DNA from: JANQTF01 sp036835375 | Lineage (GTDB): Bacteria; Bacteroidota; Bacteroidia; J057 | DNA: 11,627 bases | Assembly (NCBI GenBank): GCA_036835375.1 | Contig: DAITMB010000141.1 | Location: 1 to 11,627 of the forward strand | Direction of reading: 5' to 3' | In this document: positions 1 through 8,250 of the stretch, piece after piece | Layout: the number at the start of each line of letters is the position of its first letter | Numbering within the stretch: the first letter of the stretch is position 1 | Translations under genes and position numbers: made by a program | Notes under the pieces: generated by a model | Told to the model about the DNA's origin: nothing | What the model saw: the letters and a program-made list of their open reading frames with translations, nothing else | Databases searched by the model: none

Positions 1-1
1 C

Positions 2-907
2 CAACTCACCCTACTTCACACACCGACCAAGTCGGCTCCTGCCGGACGAGTGCTGCCGGTGACTGTGCAAGTCGCTGGTCCAGAGCGCCCGACCTCCGTA
101 GAGCTGATGGTCATGGGCCAGGGGAGGCCGTTGACGATAGAGCTGGTGGCTTCCGCAGGTTTTGCCTACGAAGGCATCATTCCGGCGGAGCGGATGAGAT
201 CGGGCTTGATGGAGTACTATCTGGTTGTGAGAATGGGAGAACAGGTAGTGACCTTCCCCGCAGCAGCCAGCGGATTGCCATTTGAATGGGATTTTTACGC
301 CAGAAATCCATATCGCGTGCGGGTGATAGACATCAATCAACCCATTACTTTATTTGAAGCGGAATCTCAGGCTGAATATGTGATCAGTAGCAGGTGGGGC
401 GGCGGACAGCGGCTGATTCCGGGTCCGGGATTACACGAATCATCGTATCGATTTGCTACAGAAGGCTTGTTCAGGCCCGACCCAGAAAATCTGAATGCGC
501 CTCAGATTCAGGATGTGTCGATGCGATATCCAATCGGGGACCGGCTCGGCTCCATGAGAGAGCTGCTTGCCAGCAAAACCAGGCTGACGGTAGTGGCCAC
601 GGGCGAAAATCAGCCTGTGCAGGTCGCGCTGATCATGGCTAATGGTGATGCCTTCGGGACTGTCATCACCATTCGAGCCGGACAAACGGAATATGACATT
701 CCCCTTTCTGAGCTATCTCCTGTGAAAACAGTGATCCTTCCAAGGCCTTATCCGACGTTTTTACCATATTATTTCCAACCACTTCAACCTGATTCGTTCG
801 ACATAACCCAAGTCGAATCGCTCCAAATTTCCTATGGTCCTGGTCTGGCGCCAGAAAAGGCCAGTGGTACCCATGTGATTTCCTTGACCCGCGTGCTTCT
901 CCAATGA
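2..907 (+). CDS. C-terminal part of an unrecognised secreted-type protein (5' end outside window)
   Basis: The frame is open from base 2 to the TGA at 905-907, giving 301 visible residues, so the gene very probably starts upstream. An internal GTG at 50 could be a start, but the sequence before it (HTPTKSAPAGRV) already looks like the first strand of a domain. Two segments are visible. Roughly residues 1-95 resemble an Ig/fibronectin-III-like fold (alternating hydrophobic strands, then EYYLVV). Residues about 105-301 are rich in beta strands and contain ITLFEAESQAEYV, PRPYPTFLPYYF and a final LQISYGPGL, which recalls jelly-roll carbohydrate-binding modules at the ends of large Bacteroidota glycan-acting proteins. 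No catalytic motif, lipobox or membrane segment is visible in this part. It ends 101 bp before susC on the same strand, with no terminator between them, so it could belong to the same locus or be the last gene of an upstream unit. The carbohydrate-binding idea is inference only. Confidence 0.75.
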   Translation, partial: QLTLLHTPTKSAPAGRVLPVTVQVAGPERPTSVELMVMGQGRPLTIELVASAGFAYEGIIPAERMRSGLMEYYLVVRMGEQVVTFPAAASGLPFEWDFYARNPYRVRVIDINQPITLFEAESQAEYVISSRWGGGQRLIPGPGLHESSYRFATEGLFRPDPENLNAPQIQDVSMRYPIGDRLGSMRELLASKTRLTVVATGENQPVQVALIMANGDAFGTVITIRAGQTEYDIPLSELSPVKTVILPRPYPTFLPYYFQPLQPDSFDITQVESLQISYGPGLAPEKASGTHVISLTRVLLQ

Positions 908-1008
908 TTCTGACGTGAATCTCGCAGAATGGGCTGGCAAGGAAACAGACCAAGTATTTTCAAGCTTCCTTTCATTACTACTATGTTGCAAGTCAAATTT
1001 TACAATGT

Positions 1009-3942
1009 ATGTTCAGAGCAGTATTGATGTTTCTTTTTGCCGCATTTCCGGTTCTCCTGTTGTCACAGACAGTGAGTGGAACTGTGACAGATGCCAAGAC
1101 ATCAGATCCGGTGTCGAATGCTACAGTAAGGGTCAAAGGCTCCAACACGGGAGTCTTAACAGACGAGGGAGGCCAGTATCGCTTGACCGTTGAGACGGGT
1201 GATACCTTGGTCTTCAGTTTCATCGGCTATCTTCCTTACGAAGTGCTTGTGGACAGAGCGACCATCAATGTGGGCTTGATCGAAAATGATTTCTCGTTGG
1301 AAGAAATCGTTGTGACAGGCTACGGAACCAGCGCCGCCAAAGACGTGACGGGTTCTGTGTCCACGGTTACAAGCAAGGATTTCAACCAAGGCAACATGGT
1401 CACACCAGAGAATCTTCTCAATGGTCGTGTGGCAGGCGTGACTGTCACGACGGGTGGTGCACCGGGATCGGGCTCAACGATTCGGATTCGGGGAGGATCT
1501 TCGCTAGGTGCTTCTAACGATCCACTGATTGTGATCAATGGCCTGCCGATCTCCAACAATGCTGTAGGAGGTTCTCAGTCGATTTTGAGTACAATCAACC
1601 CCAATGACATTGAGTCCTTCACGATCCTGAAAGATGCTTCTGCCACAGCGATCTACGGGTCACGGGCTTCCAATGGGGTGATCCTCATCACGACCAAAGG
1701 CGGGGGCGACAAGCTTCAAATCAACCTGAATTCTCAGGCAGGGTATAGCACACTCGTCAACAAAGTGCCTGTCTTCAGTGCCGATGAATTTCGCGATCTG
1801 GTGGCCCAACAACGGCCTGAGCTTGTGCCTTTGCTCGGGACTGCGAACACCGACTGGCAGGACGAGATTTATCGGGACGTGTTCTTCCAAAACCACAACC
1901 TCTCGGTGCAGGGCACCTTGTTCAAGCATGTGCCGGCGAGGCTTTCTCTCGGAACTACCGACCAGCCGGGCTTGCGTTTGACCTCGAAGTTCAATCGAAA
2001 TTCGGCATCCTTGAACCTTAGCCCTTCATTGTTGAACGATCATCTGAAAATCAACTTCAACGCCAATGTGGCTCAAGAGAGAAATCGATTTGCTGCTGGC
2101 GAGGAAGGGAATGCCATTACGTTTGACCCTACACAGCCAGTGTATGATGCGGAATCTCCTTTTGGAGGATTTTTCCAGTACTGGCGCGACAATGGAGATG
2201 GCGTGTTGAACACCAGTGATCTCATTGCCAGTTCTCCCAGCAATCCTGTGGCCAACTTGCTTCAGCGGGCAGACATGAGTACGGTCATGCGCCTGTATGG
2301 AAACCTCAACATGGAGTACAACCTCCCCTTTTTCGAAGCCATCACGGGGTATGTCAATTTGGGTTATGACGATGCCTCCGCGGAAGGATCGGTACTTGTG
2401 GACGAACTTAGCCGGGTGGCACAGCCCAACGGACAGTTTTTGGGATCCGAGTCCAATTACACCAACGATCAGCGCAACGTACTTTTCGACGGCTACTTTG
2501 GCTACAAGGAAGAGTTCAACAAACTGCGCGTGGACGCCACGGCGGGATATTCTTTCCAGCGTTTTGAGAGCACAAGTTATTTTTCCGGCGAGCTGCGCAA
2601 TGATTTGCCAGATTCGGAACCTGTGACCACTGCCCAGACTGATTTGGTGTTGCTGGGATTGTTTGCCCGGGCGAATCTGTATTTTTCAGACAAGTACTTG
2701 TTCACCTTCTCCTACCGTCGGGATGCGACTTCCAGATTCAGCCCCCAAAACCGTTGGGGTAACTTCCCTGCGGCGGCTTTTGCGTGGCGCATGCACGAGG
2801 ACCTTTTTCCCAACAGCAGGTTGATCAACAACCTGAAGCTGCGCCTGGGCTGGGGAATCACCGGACAGCAAGACATTGGGCAAGGTGCCGCAGATCTTTA
2901 TCTTCCCAGATACCAGCGAGGTTTGCCCAACTCTCAATATGCCTTTGGCAATCAAGTGATTCCGGTGGCGTTGCCACAATTTAGGAATGAAGAGTTGAAG
3001 TGGGAAGAGACCACCACCTACAATGTGGGTCTGGACTTCGGATTGTTTAATCGCCGCTTGAATGGTACGATTGAGGTCTTCTACAAAGAGTCTCGCGATC
3101 TGCTGGCCTTTGCAGCCATTTCTGACGGGTCAAACTTCAGCAACTCTGGATTCCAGAACATCGGAAGTTTCACTGCGCAAGGGATAGAGATCTCCTTCGA
3201 TTACGACTTGTTCAATCCCTACGAGCGGGAGTTTACCTGGAATGTTGCCTTCAACACCACCATCATCAAGACCTTGATTGAGGAACTCGCCTTGGACCAA
3301 GATGTGCGGGTAGGTGGTATCGGTGGAGGCACAGGTGGAACGATCCAGTTGCACCGTGTGGGCTATGCTCCCTTCAAGTACTTCGTGTACAAGCAAGTGT
3401 ATGACGAAAACAACAATCCCATCGAAGGGGCTTATGTGGACTTGAATGGCGATAACATCATCAACGATGAGGACCGCTATCTCTATCGCAACAACCAGCC
3501 CGAGGCCACGATCGGATTCCAGTCGAACATGGCCTACAAGAATTTTGACTTCAACTTCAACCTTCGGGCCAGCATTGGCAGCTACATTTACAACAATGTG
3601 AACTCCGCCAGAGCGCAGTATGATTTGATTCAGAATGTCCAGGTTTTGTCAAACCTCCCAACTTCGGTGTTGCAGACCAATTTCAACACCACAGCGACGG
3701 TCATTCTGTCTGATCACTACATGGAGAATGGATCTTTTCTGCGTCTCGACAACGTGAACCTCGGTTACTCTTTCAACAATCTACTTGCAGGCAAGTTACG
3801 AGCAAGATTGAGCCTGGGTGCGCAAAACGTGTTTGTGGTATCGAATTACTCTGGATTGGATCCTGAGATCTTCAGCGGTATTGACAACACGATCTACCCG
3901 CGGGCTAGAACCATCTTAATTGGGCTAAACTTAACCTACTAA
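1009..3942 (+). CDS. SusC-like TonB-dependent outer-membrane transporter (RagA/SusC family)
   Basis: This 977-residue protein is the outer-membrane pore of the PUL and would import galactan oligosaccharides with TonB energy and the SusD lid. Residues 1-19 form a signal peptide (hydrophobic core then LLLS|QT). Residues about 20-95 are the carboxypeptidase-regulatory-like beta-sandwich found at the N-terminus of SusC proteins (VSGTVTDAKTSDPVSNATV). EEIVVTGYGT at 98-107 is the family hallmark just before the plug. The plug runs to about residue 232 and includes GRVAGV, IRIRGGSS, PLIVINGLPI, ILKDASATAIYGSRASNGVI and ITTKGG. The rest is the beta-barrel, ending in the typical aromatic C-terminal strand (LIGLNLTY). 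The length is normal and no frameshift is seen. The ATG at 1009 is chosen because it directly precedes the signal peptide; the upstream region is AT-rich without a Shine-Dalgarno sequence, as is common in this phylum. The susD gene starts 18 bp downstream. The family call is firm; the substrate is inferred from the neighbours. Confidence 0.97.
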   Translation: MFRAVLMFLFAAFPVLLLSQTVSGTVTDAKTSDPVSNATVRVKGSNTGVLTDEGGQYRLTVETGDTLVFSFIGYLPYEVLVDRATINVGLIENDFSLEEIVVTGYGTSAAKDVTGSVSTVTSKDFNQGNMVTPENLLNGRVAGVTVTTGGAPGSGSTIRIRGGSSLGASNDPLIVINGLPISNNAVGGSQSILSTINPNDIESFTILKDASATAIYGSRASNGVILITTKGGGDKLQINLNSQAGYSTLVNKVPVFSADEFRDLVAQQRPELVPLLGTANTDWQDEIYRDVFFQNHNLSVQGTLFKHVPARLSLGTTDQPGLRLTSKFNRNSASLNLSPSLLNDHLKINFNANVAQERNRFAAGEEGNAITFDPTQPVYDAESPFGGFFQYWRDNGDGVLNTSDLIASSPSNPVANLLQRADMSTVMRLYGNLNMEYNLPFFEAITGYVNLGYDDASAEGSVLVDELSRVAQPNGQFLGSESNYTNDQRNVLFDGYFGYKEEFNKLRVDATAGYSFQRFESTSYFSGELRNDLPDSEPVTTAQTDLVLLGLFARANLYFSDKYLFTFSYRRDATSRFSPQNRWGNFPAAAFAWRMHEDLFPNSRLINNLKLRLGWGITGQQDIGQGAADLYLPRYQRGLPNSQYAFGNQVIPVALPQFRNEELKWEETTTYNVGLDFGLFNRRLNGTIEVFYKESRDLLAFAAISDGSNFSNSGFQNIGSFTAQGIEISFDYDLFNPYEREFTWNVAFNTTIIKTLIEELALDQDVRVGGIGGGTGGTIQLHRVGYAPFKYFVYKQVYDENNNPIEGAYVDLNGDNIINDEDRYLYRNNQPEATIGFQSNMAYKNFDFNFNLRASIGSYIYNNVNSARAQYDLIQNVQVLSNLPTSVLQTNFNTTATVILSDHYMENGSFLRLDNVNLGYSFNNLLAGKLRARLSLGAQNVFVVSNYSGLDPEIFSGIDNTIYPRARTILIGLNLTY

Positions 3943-3960
3943 TCGACCTTGTCCTCTACT

Positions 3961-5550
3961 ATGAGATCTACCACTCTCGCTATCGTCCTGGTCTCTTTGG
4001 GCTTGTTCATGAGCAGTTGCATTGATCAACTGAACGTGACCCCCGGAGACCCCAATGCCTTCCTGGCAGATGATTTTTATTCTACGCCGGAATCCTACAA
4101 GCAAGGGCTTGCTGGGGTGTATGCCAACTTGAGCCTTACGGGGCTGCAAGGGTCAGGCTCCTCCAACATTTCCGGGATTGATGCGGGCACCAGCCAGTAT
4201 GGTCGGGGCCTGTGGAACCTTCAGGTGCTATCGACTGACGAAGCCATTTGGTCTTGGGAAAATGACCCAGGACTGGCCGAGATCCAGCGTTCTACCTGGG
4301 TTTCTAACAATGTGCTCCTCCGCGGTATGTTTGGAAGAGGCATGGCTCAGGTCGCTTTTGCAAACGAATACCTACGTCAAACCAATCCCGACGTGCTGGA
4401 CGATAGAGGCGTAGCTGCCGACTTGCGGACGCAAATCACAGGCTTTCGCGCGGAAGCGCGGTTTTTGCGAGCCTTGGCCTACTACCACATGATGGATATC
4501 TTTGGCAAGGCTGCTTTCATCACCGATGCAGATCCTGTCGGTGCTTTCCAGGCACCACAAGCGGAGCGCGCTGAGCTATTCGCTTTCATCGAGTCAGAGT
4601 TGTTGGCCATTGAAGCTGACTTGGCAGAACCCATGCAGAATGAGTACGCCAGGGCAGATAAAGGAGCCGCTTGGATGCTCCTCGCCAAGCTCTACCTCAA
4701 CGCAGAGGTCTATATTGGACAAGATCGCTATGCAGATTGTATCGCATACTGTGAGCGAATTCTGGATGCAGGCTACACCTTATCGCCTCGCTATCTGGAA
4801 TTATTCATGGCGGACAACAACCTGAATGCTTCAGCCGATGAGATCATTTTCCCCGTGCTGTCTGACGGTATCGTGACCCAGAACTACGGTCCTACGACCC
4901 TCATGATCAATGGTCAAGTGGGATCGCAGGAGTCGAATGGAGAAGACTTCGGCGTGAACGCCGGCGGATGGGGAGGCGCTTTGCGAGTCCCCAAGGAGTT
5001 TTCGGAAATTTTCCTGAATGGGACTTATGATCAGGATGATCGCAACACCTTGATCACGGATAACAGAACCATGGATTTATCCAACATCTCTGACCGTGAG
5101 ACGGGCTATATCATTGGAAAATGGTCCAACAAGATCTCCGATGGTACGCGCGGACAAGCGCTGGAACTTGTCGATACCGACTTCCCTATGTTCCGATTGG
5201 CAGATGTGCACCTGATGTATGCAGAAGCGAATTTGAGAGGTGGTGGCGGATCGCAAGCGCGTGCAGTGGAGCTGTTCAACGCATTACGCACACGGGCTAA
5301 CAACCCCAACACGGTGTCTTCGCTGGACCTTGACTTGATCCTTGATGAGCGCCTCGTGGAGCTTCACTGGGAATCTCATCGGAGGCAGGATCTTGTCCGC
5401 TTCGACCGATTTGCGGGCAATCGCTACAACTGGCAGTGGAAAGGCAATGCCGCGAATGGCATCGCGATCAATGATTTCAGAAATCTTTTTCCCATTCCCA
5501 GCGAGAGCCTCGCAGCTAACCCTAACCTTGTCCAAAATCCTGGTTATTGA
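3961..5550 (+). CDS. SusD-like surface glycan-binding lipoprotein (RagB/SusD family)
   Basis: This 529-residue partner of the preceding SusC would sit on the cell surface as the lid that captures glycan for import. The ATG at 3961 gives a clean lipoprotein signal (GLFMSSC, Cys20, followed by Ile-Asp). A TTG at 3949 in the same frame adds four residues and is less likely. Family features in order are: DPNAFLADDFYSTPESYKQGLAGVYANL near the N-terminus; the TPR-type helix RAEARFLRALAYYHMMDIFG around 163-180; AWMLLAKLYLNAEVY; the DEIIFPV segment; FRLADVHLMYAEANLR around 411-426; LDERLVELHWESHRRQDLVRF around 461-481; and the terminal FPIPSESLAANPNLVQNPGY. The length is typical. It is 18 bp behind susC and almost certainly co-transcribed with it. 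Galactan as ligand is inferred from the downstream GH53 and GH2 genes; SusD sequence alone does not reveal specificity. Confidence 0.96.
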   Translation: MRSTTLAIVLVSLGLFMSSCIDQLNVTPGDPNAFLADDFYSTPESYKQGLAGVYANLSLTGLQGSGSSNISGIDAGTSQYGRGLWNLQVLSTDEAIWSWENDPGLAEIQRSTWVSNNVLLRGMFGRGMAQVAFANEYLRQTNPDVLDDRGVAADLRTQITGFRAEARFLRALAYYHMMDIFGKAAFITDADPVGAFQAPQAERAELFAFIESELLAIEADLAEPMQNEYARADKGAAWMLLAKLYLNAEVYIGQDRYADCIAYCERILDAGYTLSPRYLELFMADNNLNASADEIIFPVLSDGIVTQNYGPTTLMINGQVGSQESNGEDFGVNAGGWGGALRVPKEFSEIFLNGTYDQDDRNTLITDNRTMDLSNISDRETGYIIGKWSNKISDGTRGQALELVDTDFPMFRLADVHLMYAEANLRGGGGSQARAVELFNALRTRANNPNTVSSLDLDLILDERLVELHWESHRRQDLVRFDRFAGNRYNWQWKGNAANGIAINDFRNLFPIPSESLAANPNLVQNPGY

Positions 5551-5565
5551 TCAGCCAGGGGCCAT

Positions 5566-5592
5566 TCAGGAGGCCTGACTCCTTTCCTTTTT
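5566..5592 (+). terminator. Weak hairpin plus pyrimidine tract between susD and the susE-like gene
   Basis: A five-base-pair stem, TCAGG (5566-5570) with CCTGA (5574-5578) and a three-base loop, is followed by a pyrimidine-rich stretch ending in TTTTT (5588-5592). An alternative pairing of TCAGCC at 5551 with GGCCTGA is mutually exclusive with it. The stem is short and the T run is displaced by nine bases, so it is at most a leaky terminator or an RNA-processing/stability hairpin. It would allow less expression of downstream genes than of susCD. Confidence 0.3.
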
Positions 5593-5622
5593 GACTCACT
5601 TTATTTCCAATTCATAGAACAG

Positions 5623-6771
5623 ATGAAAAAGTTTCTCTTACCATTGCTCATGCTGAGCACTGTTTTCTTTTTCCCAGCTTGTGAGGAGAAGAACGAGTTG
5701 ATCTTTGTGGCGAAGCCAGATCCCGATGGGATCATGTTCACCAATTCTTTGGCGGATGTGTATTTGCTTTCGGAAGAAACCAGCGAAAATGTCGCCGAAC
5801 GCTTTGTATGGGAGGCAGCAGATTTTGACGTGCCAACCAATGTCACGTATGAACTGCAAGGATCCATCACCGAAGACTTTCAAGACTCTGTGTTGATGGG
5901 CTCTACCAGCGCTACCAACCTGGCCGTGACCGTGGAGCAGTTGCTGGAATTTGCTGAGGCACTTGGTCTCGACGACGATCCCACCACGACCGACCCATCT
6001 GGCAATCCTAACAACACTGGCTTGGTGTACCTCCGCCTGAAAGCATATCCAGGGGCTGGCACTGGCAACAGCATGATCATCTATTCTACCCCCGTGGGAA
6101 TCAACATCCGTGTGCTGGAGCGCCAACTCACCGGCGGTGGCTGTGACCCCATCTATGTGGTAGGTGCTGCTGCTGTGGATGCTGGTTGGGGCTGGAACAC
6201 CCCCATCGTGTTTGCTTGCGAAAACGATGTCTTCTCTGCCAAAATCAAGCTGACCAACGAGACCTTCCGCTTCTTCACCACAGAGGGCGACTGGGCTTCC
6301 GGATTGAACTACCCTTACTATGAAGGGGAAGGCTACACCATTGATCCGTTGTTTGAAAATGCTGCTGACGGAGACCTCAACTTCCGCTTCATCGGCACGC
6401 CAGGAATCTACCTCTTGGTCGTCGATGACAATGCCAAGACCATCACGCTGAGCGCTACAAGTTCGCTGTGGTTGGTAGGTGCAGCGACACCAGGCGGCTG
6501 GGATTGGGGTGCGCCTACGGAAGCTGTGGAAGTTGACGTGGACGTGTACGAGGCAACATTTGCTATTGCCAATGAGGCCTTCCGCTTTTTCACGGTACGA
6601 GACGACTGGGGCTCAGGCTTGAATTACCCCTATTATGAAGGCGAAGGCTACACCATTGATGCGAGCTTTGAGAATGCGGTTGATGGCGATAGCAACTTCA
6701 GGTTCATCGGTACACCCGGGACCGTGACCGTGAGAGTCAACAACAAAGACAAAGCCATTACAGTGAACTAG
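5623..6771 (+). CDS. SusE-like surface glycan-binding lipoprotein with two tandem binding modules
   Basis: This 382-residue protein occupies the SusE/SGBP position, 72 bp after susD. The signal peptide ends at the lipobox FFFPAC (Cys20, followed by Glu-Glu). Residues about 24-165 form the N-terminal SusE-type domain with a SusE-like strand pattern (IMFTNSLADVYLLSEE, VYLRLKAY). Two modules of the SusF/SusE starch-binding-like type follow, at about 177-276 and 282-381, spaced 105 residues. They share NExFRFFT, DWxSGLNYPYYEGEGYTID, FENAxDGDxNFRFIGTPG and a KxIT ending, and each has a GW-x-W pair (W189/W191 and W293/W295). Module 1 also has Cys174 and Cys199, absent from module 2, which could form a disulfide. 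The aromatic residues are likely glycan contacts. Its likely job is to bind beta-1,4-galactan at the cell surface for SusCD; that substrate is inferred from context. The ATG at 5623 directly precedes a standard MKK signal peptide. Confidence 0.9.
   Translation: MKKFLLPLLMLSTVFFFPACEEKNELIFVAKPDPDGIMFTNSLADVYLLSEETSENVAERFVWEAADFDVPTNVTYELQGSITEDFQDSVLMGSTSATNLAVTVEQLLEFAEALGLDDDPTTTDPSGNPNNTGLVYLRLKAYPGAGTGNSMIIYSTPVGINIRVLERQLTGGGCDPIYVVGAAAVDAGWGWNTPIVFACENDVFSAKIKLTNETFRFFTTEGDWASGLNYPYYEGEGYTIDPLFENAADGDLNFRFIGTPGIYLLVVDDNAKTITLSATSSLWLVGAATPGGWDWGAPTEAVEVDVDVYEATFAIANEAFRFFTVRDDWGSGLNYPYYEGEGYTIDASFENAVDGDSNFRFIGTPGTVTVRVNNKDKAITVN
6151..6768 (+). repeat. Tandem intragenic duplication encoding the two SusE-type binding modules
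   Basis: Copy 1 covers about 6151-6450 and copy 2 about 6466-6768, with a 315-base offset. Sixteen consecutive residues (226-241 versus 331-346) are identical in protein, yet the DNA differs at five synonymous positions there (for example GGA/GGC, AAC/AAT, CCT/CCC). The duplication is therefore old and kept similar by selection on the protein, not a recent DNA copy. Confidence 0.85.
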
Positions 6772-6800
6772 CAAGTTCTCGCTGTGAAACAACATGGGGT

Positions 6801-6856
6801 AGGGGCGGAACTCAACGGGCTGTCTAGCTAAGGTGAGTCCCGCCCCTCTCTTTTTT
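6801..6856 (+). terminator. Strong intrinsic terminator after the susE-like gene
   Basis: The left arm 6801-6814 (AGGGGCGGAACTCA) pairs with 6834-6847 (TGAGTCCCGCCCCT) over 14 positions with one A-C mismatch (6809/6839). A 19-base loop separates the arms and six T residues follow at 6851-6856. The stem is very GC-rich and the T tract is only on the + side, so it acts on transcripts of the susC-susD-susE operon. It lies 30 bases after the stop codon. Confidence 0.9.
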
Positions 6857-6969
6857 CCCAATTTCCACAAAGGGCGAGTTTCCGTCGCCACACAGGGAGA
6901 TGTCCTTCACGCTCCTGCAAACTCATTTGTATTCCCCTTCCGAAGTTCCATTTCTAATATACATTCGAT

Positions 6970-8118
6970 ATGCATGCACGAATCATTTTGCTGAGCCTTG
7001 TGTTCTCCTGGCTGGCTGCTGCTTGCCAGTTGACGCCCGACCCTGGCAAAGAAAAGCCTGAGCCGGAGCCACAGGAGCCGGTAGCTAGCACATTTATCCG
7101 CGGAGCCGATCTGTCTTATGTCAACGAAATGCTCTCCTGCGGCGGGACTTATTTCAATGAATCAGGGCAGCAACAAGATCCCTACAGCATCTTTGCGGAT
7201 GCTGGTACGGACCTCGTGCGGGTGCGCATTTGGCACAATCCCGATTGGACTGAATTCTCTAACGAAGCGGACGTGACCCTCACCATCGAGCGCGCCAAGG
7301 CGGAAGGAATGAAGGTGTTGCTCGATTTTCACTACTCCGATGATTGGACGGATCCTGCTAAGCAAGTGGTGCCCGCAGCATGGCTGGGCGTGGTGGGCAA
7401 CGTGGCGCTTCTGGGTGATTCGGTTTACAACTATACTTACCGCATTCTCAAAAACCTCCACGCCAAAGGGCTGCTCCCAGAATATGTGCAGGTAGGCAAC
7501 GAAACAAACCGCGAAATTTTGCAAGACCCCGGAAGAAGCTACAGCGGCATCAATTGGCCCCGAAATGCTAATCTGCTCAACCGTGGCCTCAGCGCGGTGC
7601 GTGACGCCTCCAAAGACTTCGGCGAAGACATTGAGGTCATGCTCCACATTGCCCAGCCCGAAAACGCGCTTTGGTGGTTTGAAGCTGCGACACAAAACGG
7701 CCTCACCAACTACGATTGGATCGCCATCTCCTACTATCCGATCTGGTCTGATTATACCCTCGACAACCTCCCCCAGGCCATCAATACCCTCAAGACCACC
7801 TACAACAAGCGGGTGATGGTCGTGGAGACCGCTTACCCCTTCACGCTCGACAACGCGGATAACGCCAATAACATCCTCGGCGGAGATGCCTTGGTGACCG
7901 GATATCCTGCCACGGAGGACGGCCAGCTTGGCTTCCTCAAAGCCCTCGAAAAAAGAATCAGCGATGGCGGCGGAGAAGGCTTGGTGTACTGGGAACCAGC
8001 TTGGATCTCCACCTCTTGTCGCACACAATGGGGGCAAGGATCCCACTGGGACAATTCTACCTTGTTCAACCATGCTCGCATGGCCACCAAGGGCATGAGT
8101 TATTACAGCGGGCAATAA
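6970..8118 (+). CDS. GH53 arabinogalactan endo-beta-1,4-galactanase, lipoprotein
   Basis: This 382-residue enzyme would cleave internal beta-1,4-galactosidic bonds of galactan or type I arabinogalactan by the retaining mechanism of clan GH-A. The signal peptide ends in the lipobox WLAAAC (Cys19), and a Pro/Glu-rich linker (about 22-38) tethers the catalytic domain, which begins at FIRGADLSYV (42-51). Family motifs are VRVRIW (83-88), LLDFHYSDDWTDP (117-129), VQVGNETN with the acid/base Glu178, and VVETAYP with the nucleophile Glu286. In Bacillus GH53 enzymes a calcium site follows the nucleophile. Aligning from memory, Asn295, Asp297, Asn301 and the C-terminal pair Ser358/Asp361 (GSHWDN) fall at ligand positions, while the usual His position is Ala299. 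The length is normal for a single-domain GH53. Membrane anchoring suggests the outer surface, where it would supply oligosaccharides to SusCD. Terminators lie on both sides of the gene, so it probably has its own promoter or depends on read-through. Confidence 0.95.
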   Translation: MHARIILLSLVFSWLAAACQLTPDPGKEKPEPEPQEPVASTFIRGADLSYVNEMLSCGGTYFNESGQQQDPYSIFADAGTDLVRVRIWHNPDWTEFSNEADVTLTIERAKAEGMKVLLDFHYSDDWTDPAKQVVPAAWLGVVGNVALLGDSVYNYTYRILKNLHAKGLLPEYVQVGNETNREILQDPGRSYSGINWPRNANLLNRGLSAVRDASKDFGEDIEVMLHIAQPENALWWFEAATQNGLTNYDWIAISYYPIWSDYTLDNLPQAINTLKTTYNKRVMVVETAYPFTLDNADNANNILGGDALVTGYPATEDGQLGFLKALEKRISDGGGEGLVYWEPAWISTSCRTQWGQGSHWDNSTLFNHARMATKGMSYYSGQ

Positions 8119-8140
8119 TGTCCTGCCGATCAACACATTC

Positions 8141-8196
8141 CTGGAGGGAATGAGCAACAGCCGGAACGCTCCCCAACTCGTTCCCTCCGGTTTTTT
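8141..8196 (+). terminator. Strong intrinsic terminator after the GH53 gene
   Basis: The arm 8141-8154 (CTGGAGGGAATGAG) pairs with 8177-8190 (CTCGTTCCCTCCGG) over 14 uninterrupted positions, including two G-U wobbles (8142/8189 and 8151/8180). A 22-base loop separates the arms and T6 follows immediately at 8191-8196. It is 22 bases after the GH53 stop codon and separates that gene from the GH2 gene. Confidence 0.93.
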
Positions 8197-8244
8197 CATT
8201 TCATTTGCCTTTTCTCCTGGTTGTCCGACAAATCTGGATTCCCC

Positions 8245-8250
8245 AAGGAG
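8245..8250 (+). promoter_or_regulatory. Shine-Dalgarno sequence (AAGGAG) for the GH2 gene
   Basis: A perfect AAGGAG lies 11 bases before the ATG at 8262 and 5 bases before an in-frame TTG at 8256. It supports starting translation here and not at the in-frame TTG at 8205, whose extra residues would spoil the signal peptide. The other genes in the window show no comparable motif. Confidence 0.65.

Noticed and set aside
908..1008. A Bacteroidota-type promoter upstream of susC (TATGTTGC near 983)
   Set aside because: It matches the -7 consensus TAnnTTTG only partly and there is no properly spaced TTTG element, so no promoter is called.
6926..6960. TTTG at 6926-6929 with TAATAT at 6955-6960 as a promoter for the GH53 gene
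   Set aside because: The 25-base spacing is too long for the Bacteroidota -33/-7 pair and the -7 element lacks TTTG.
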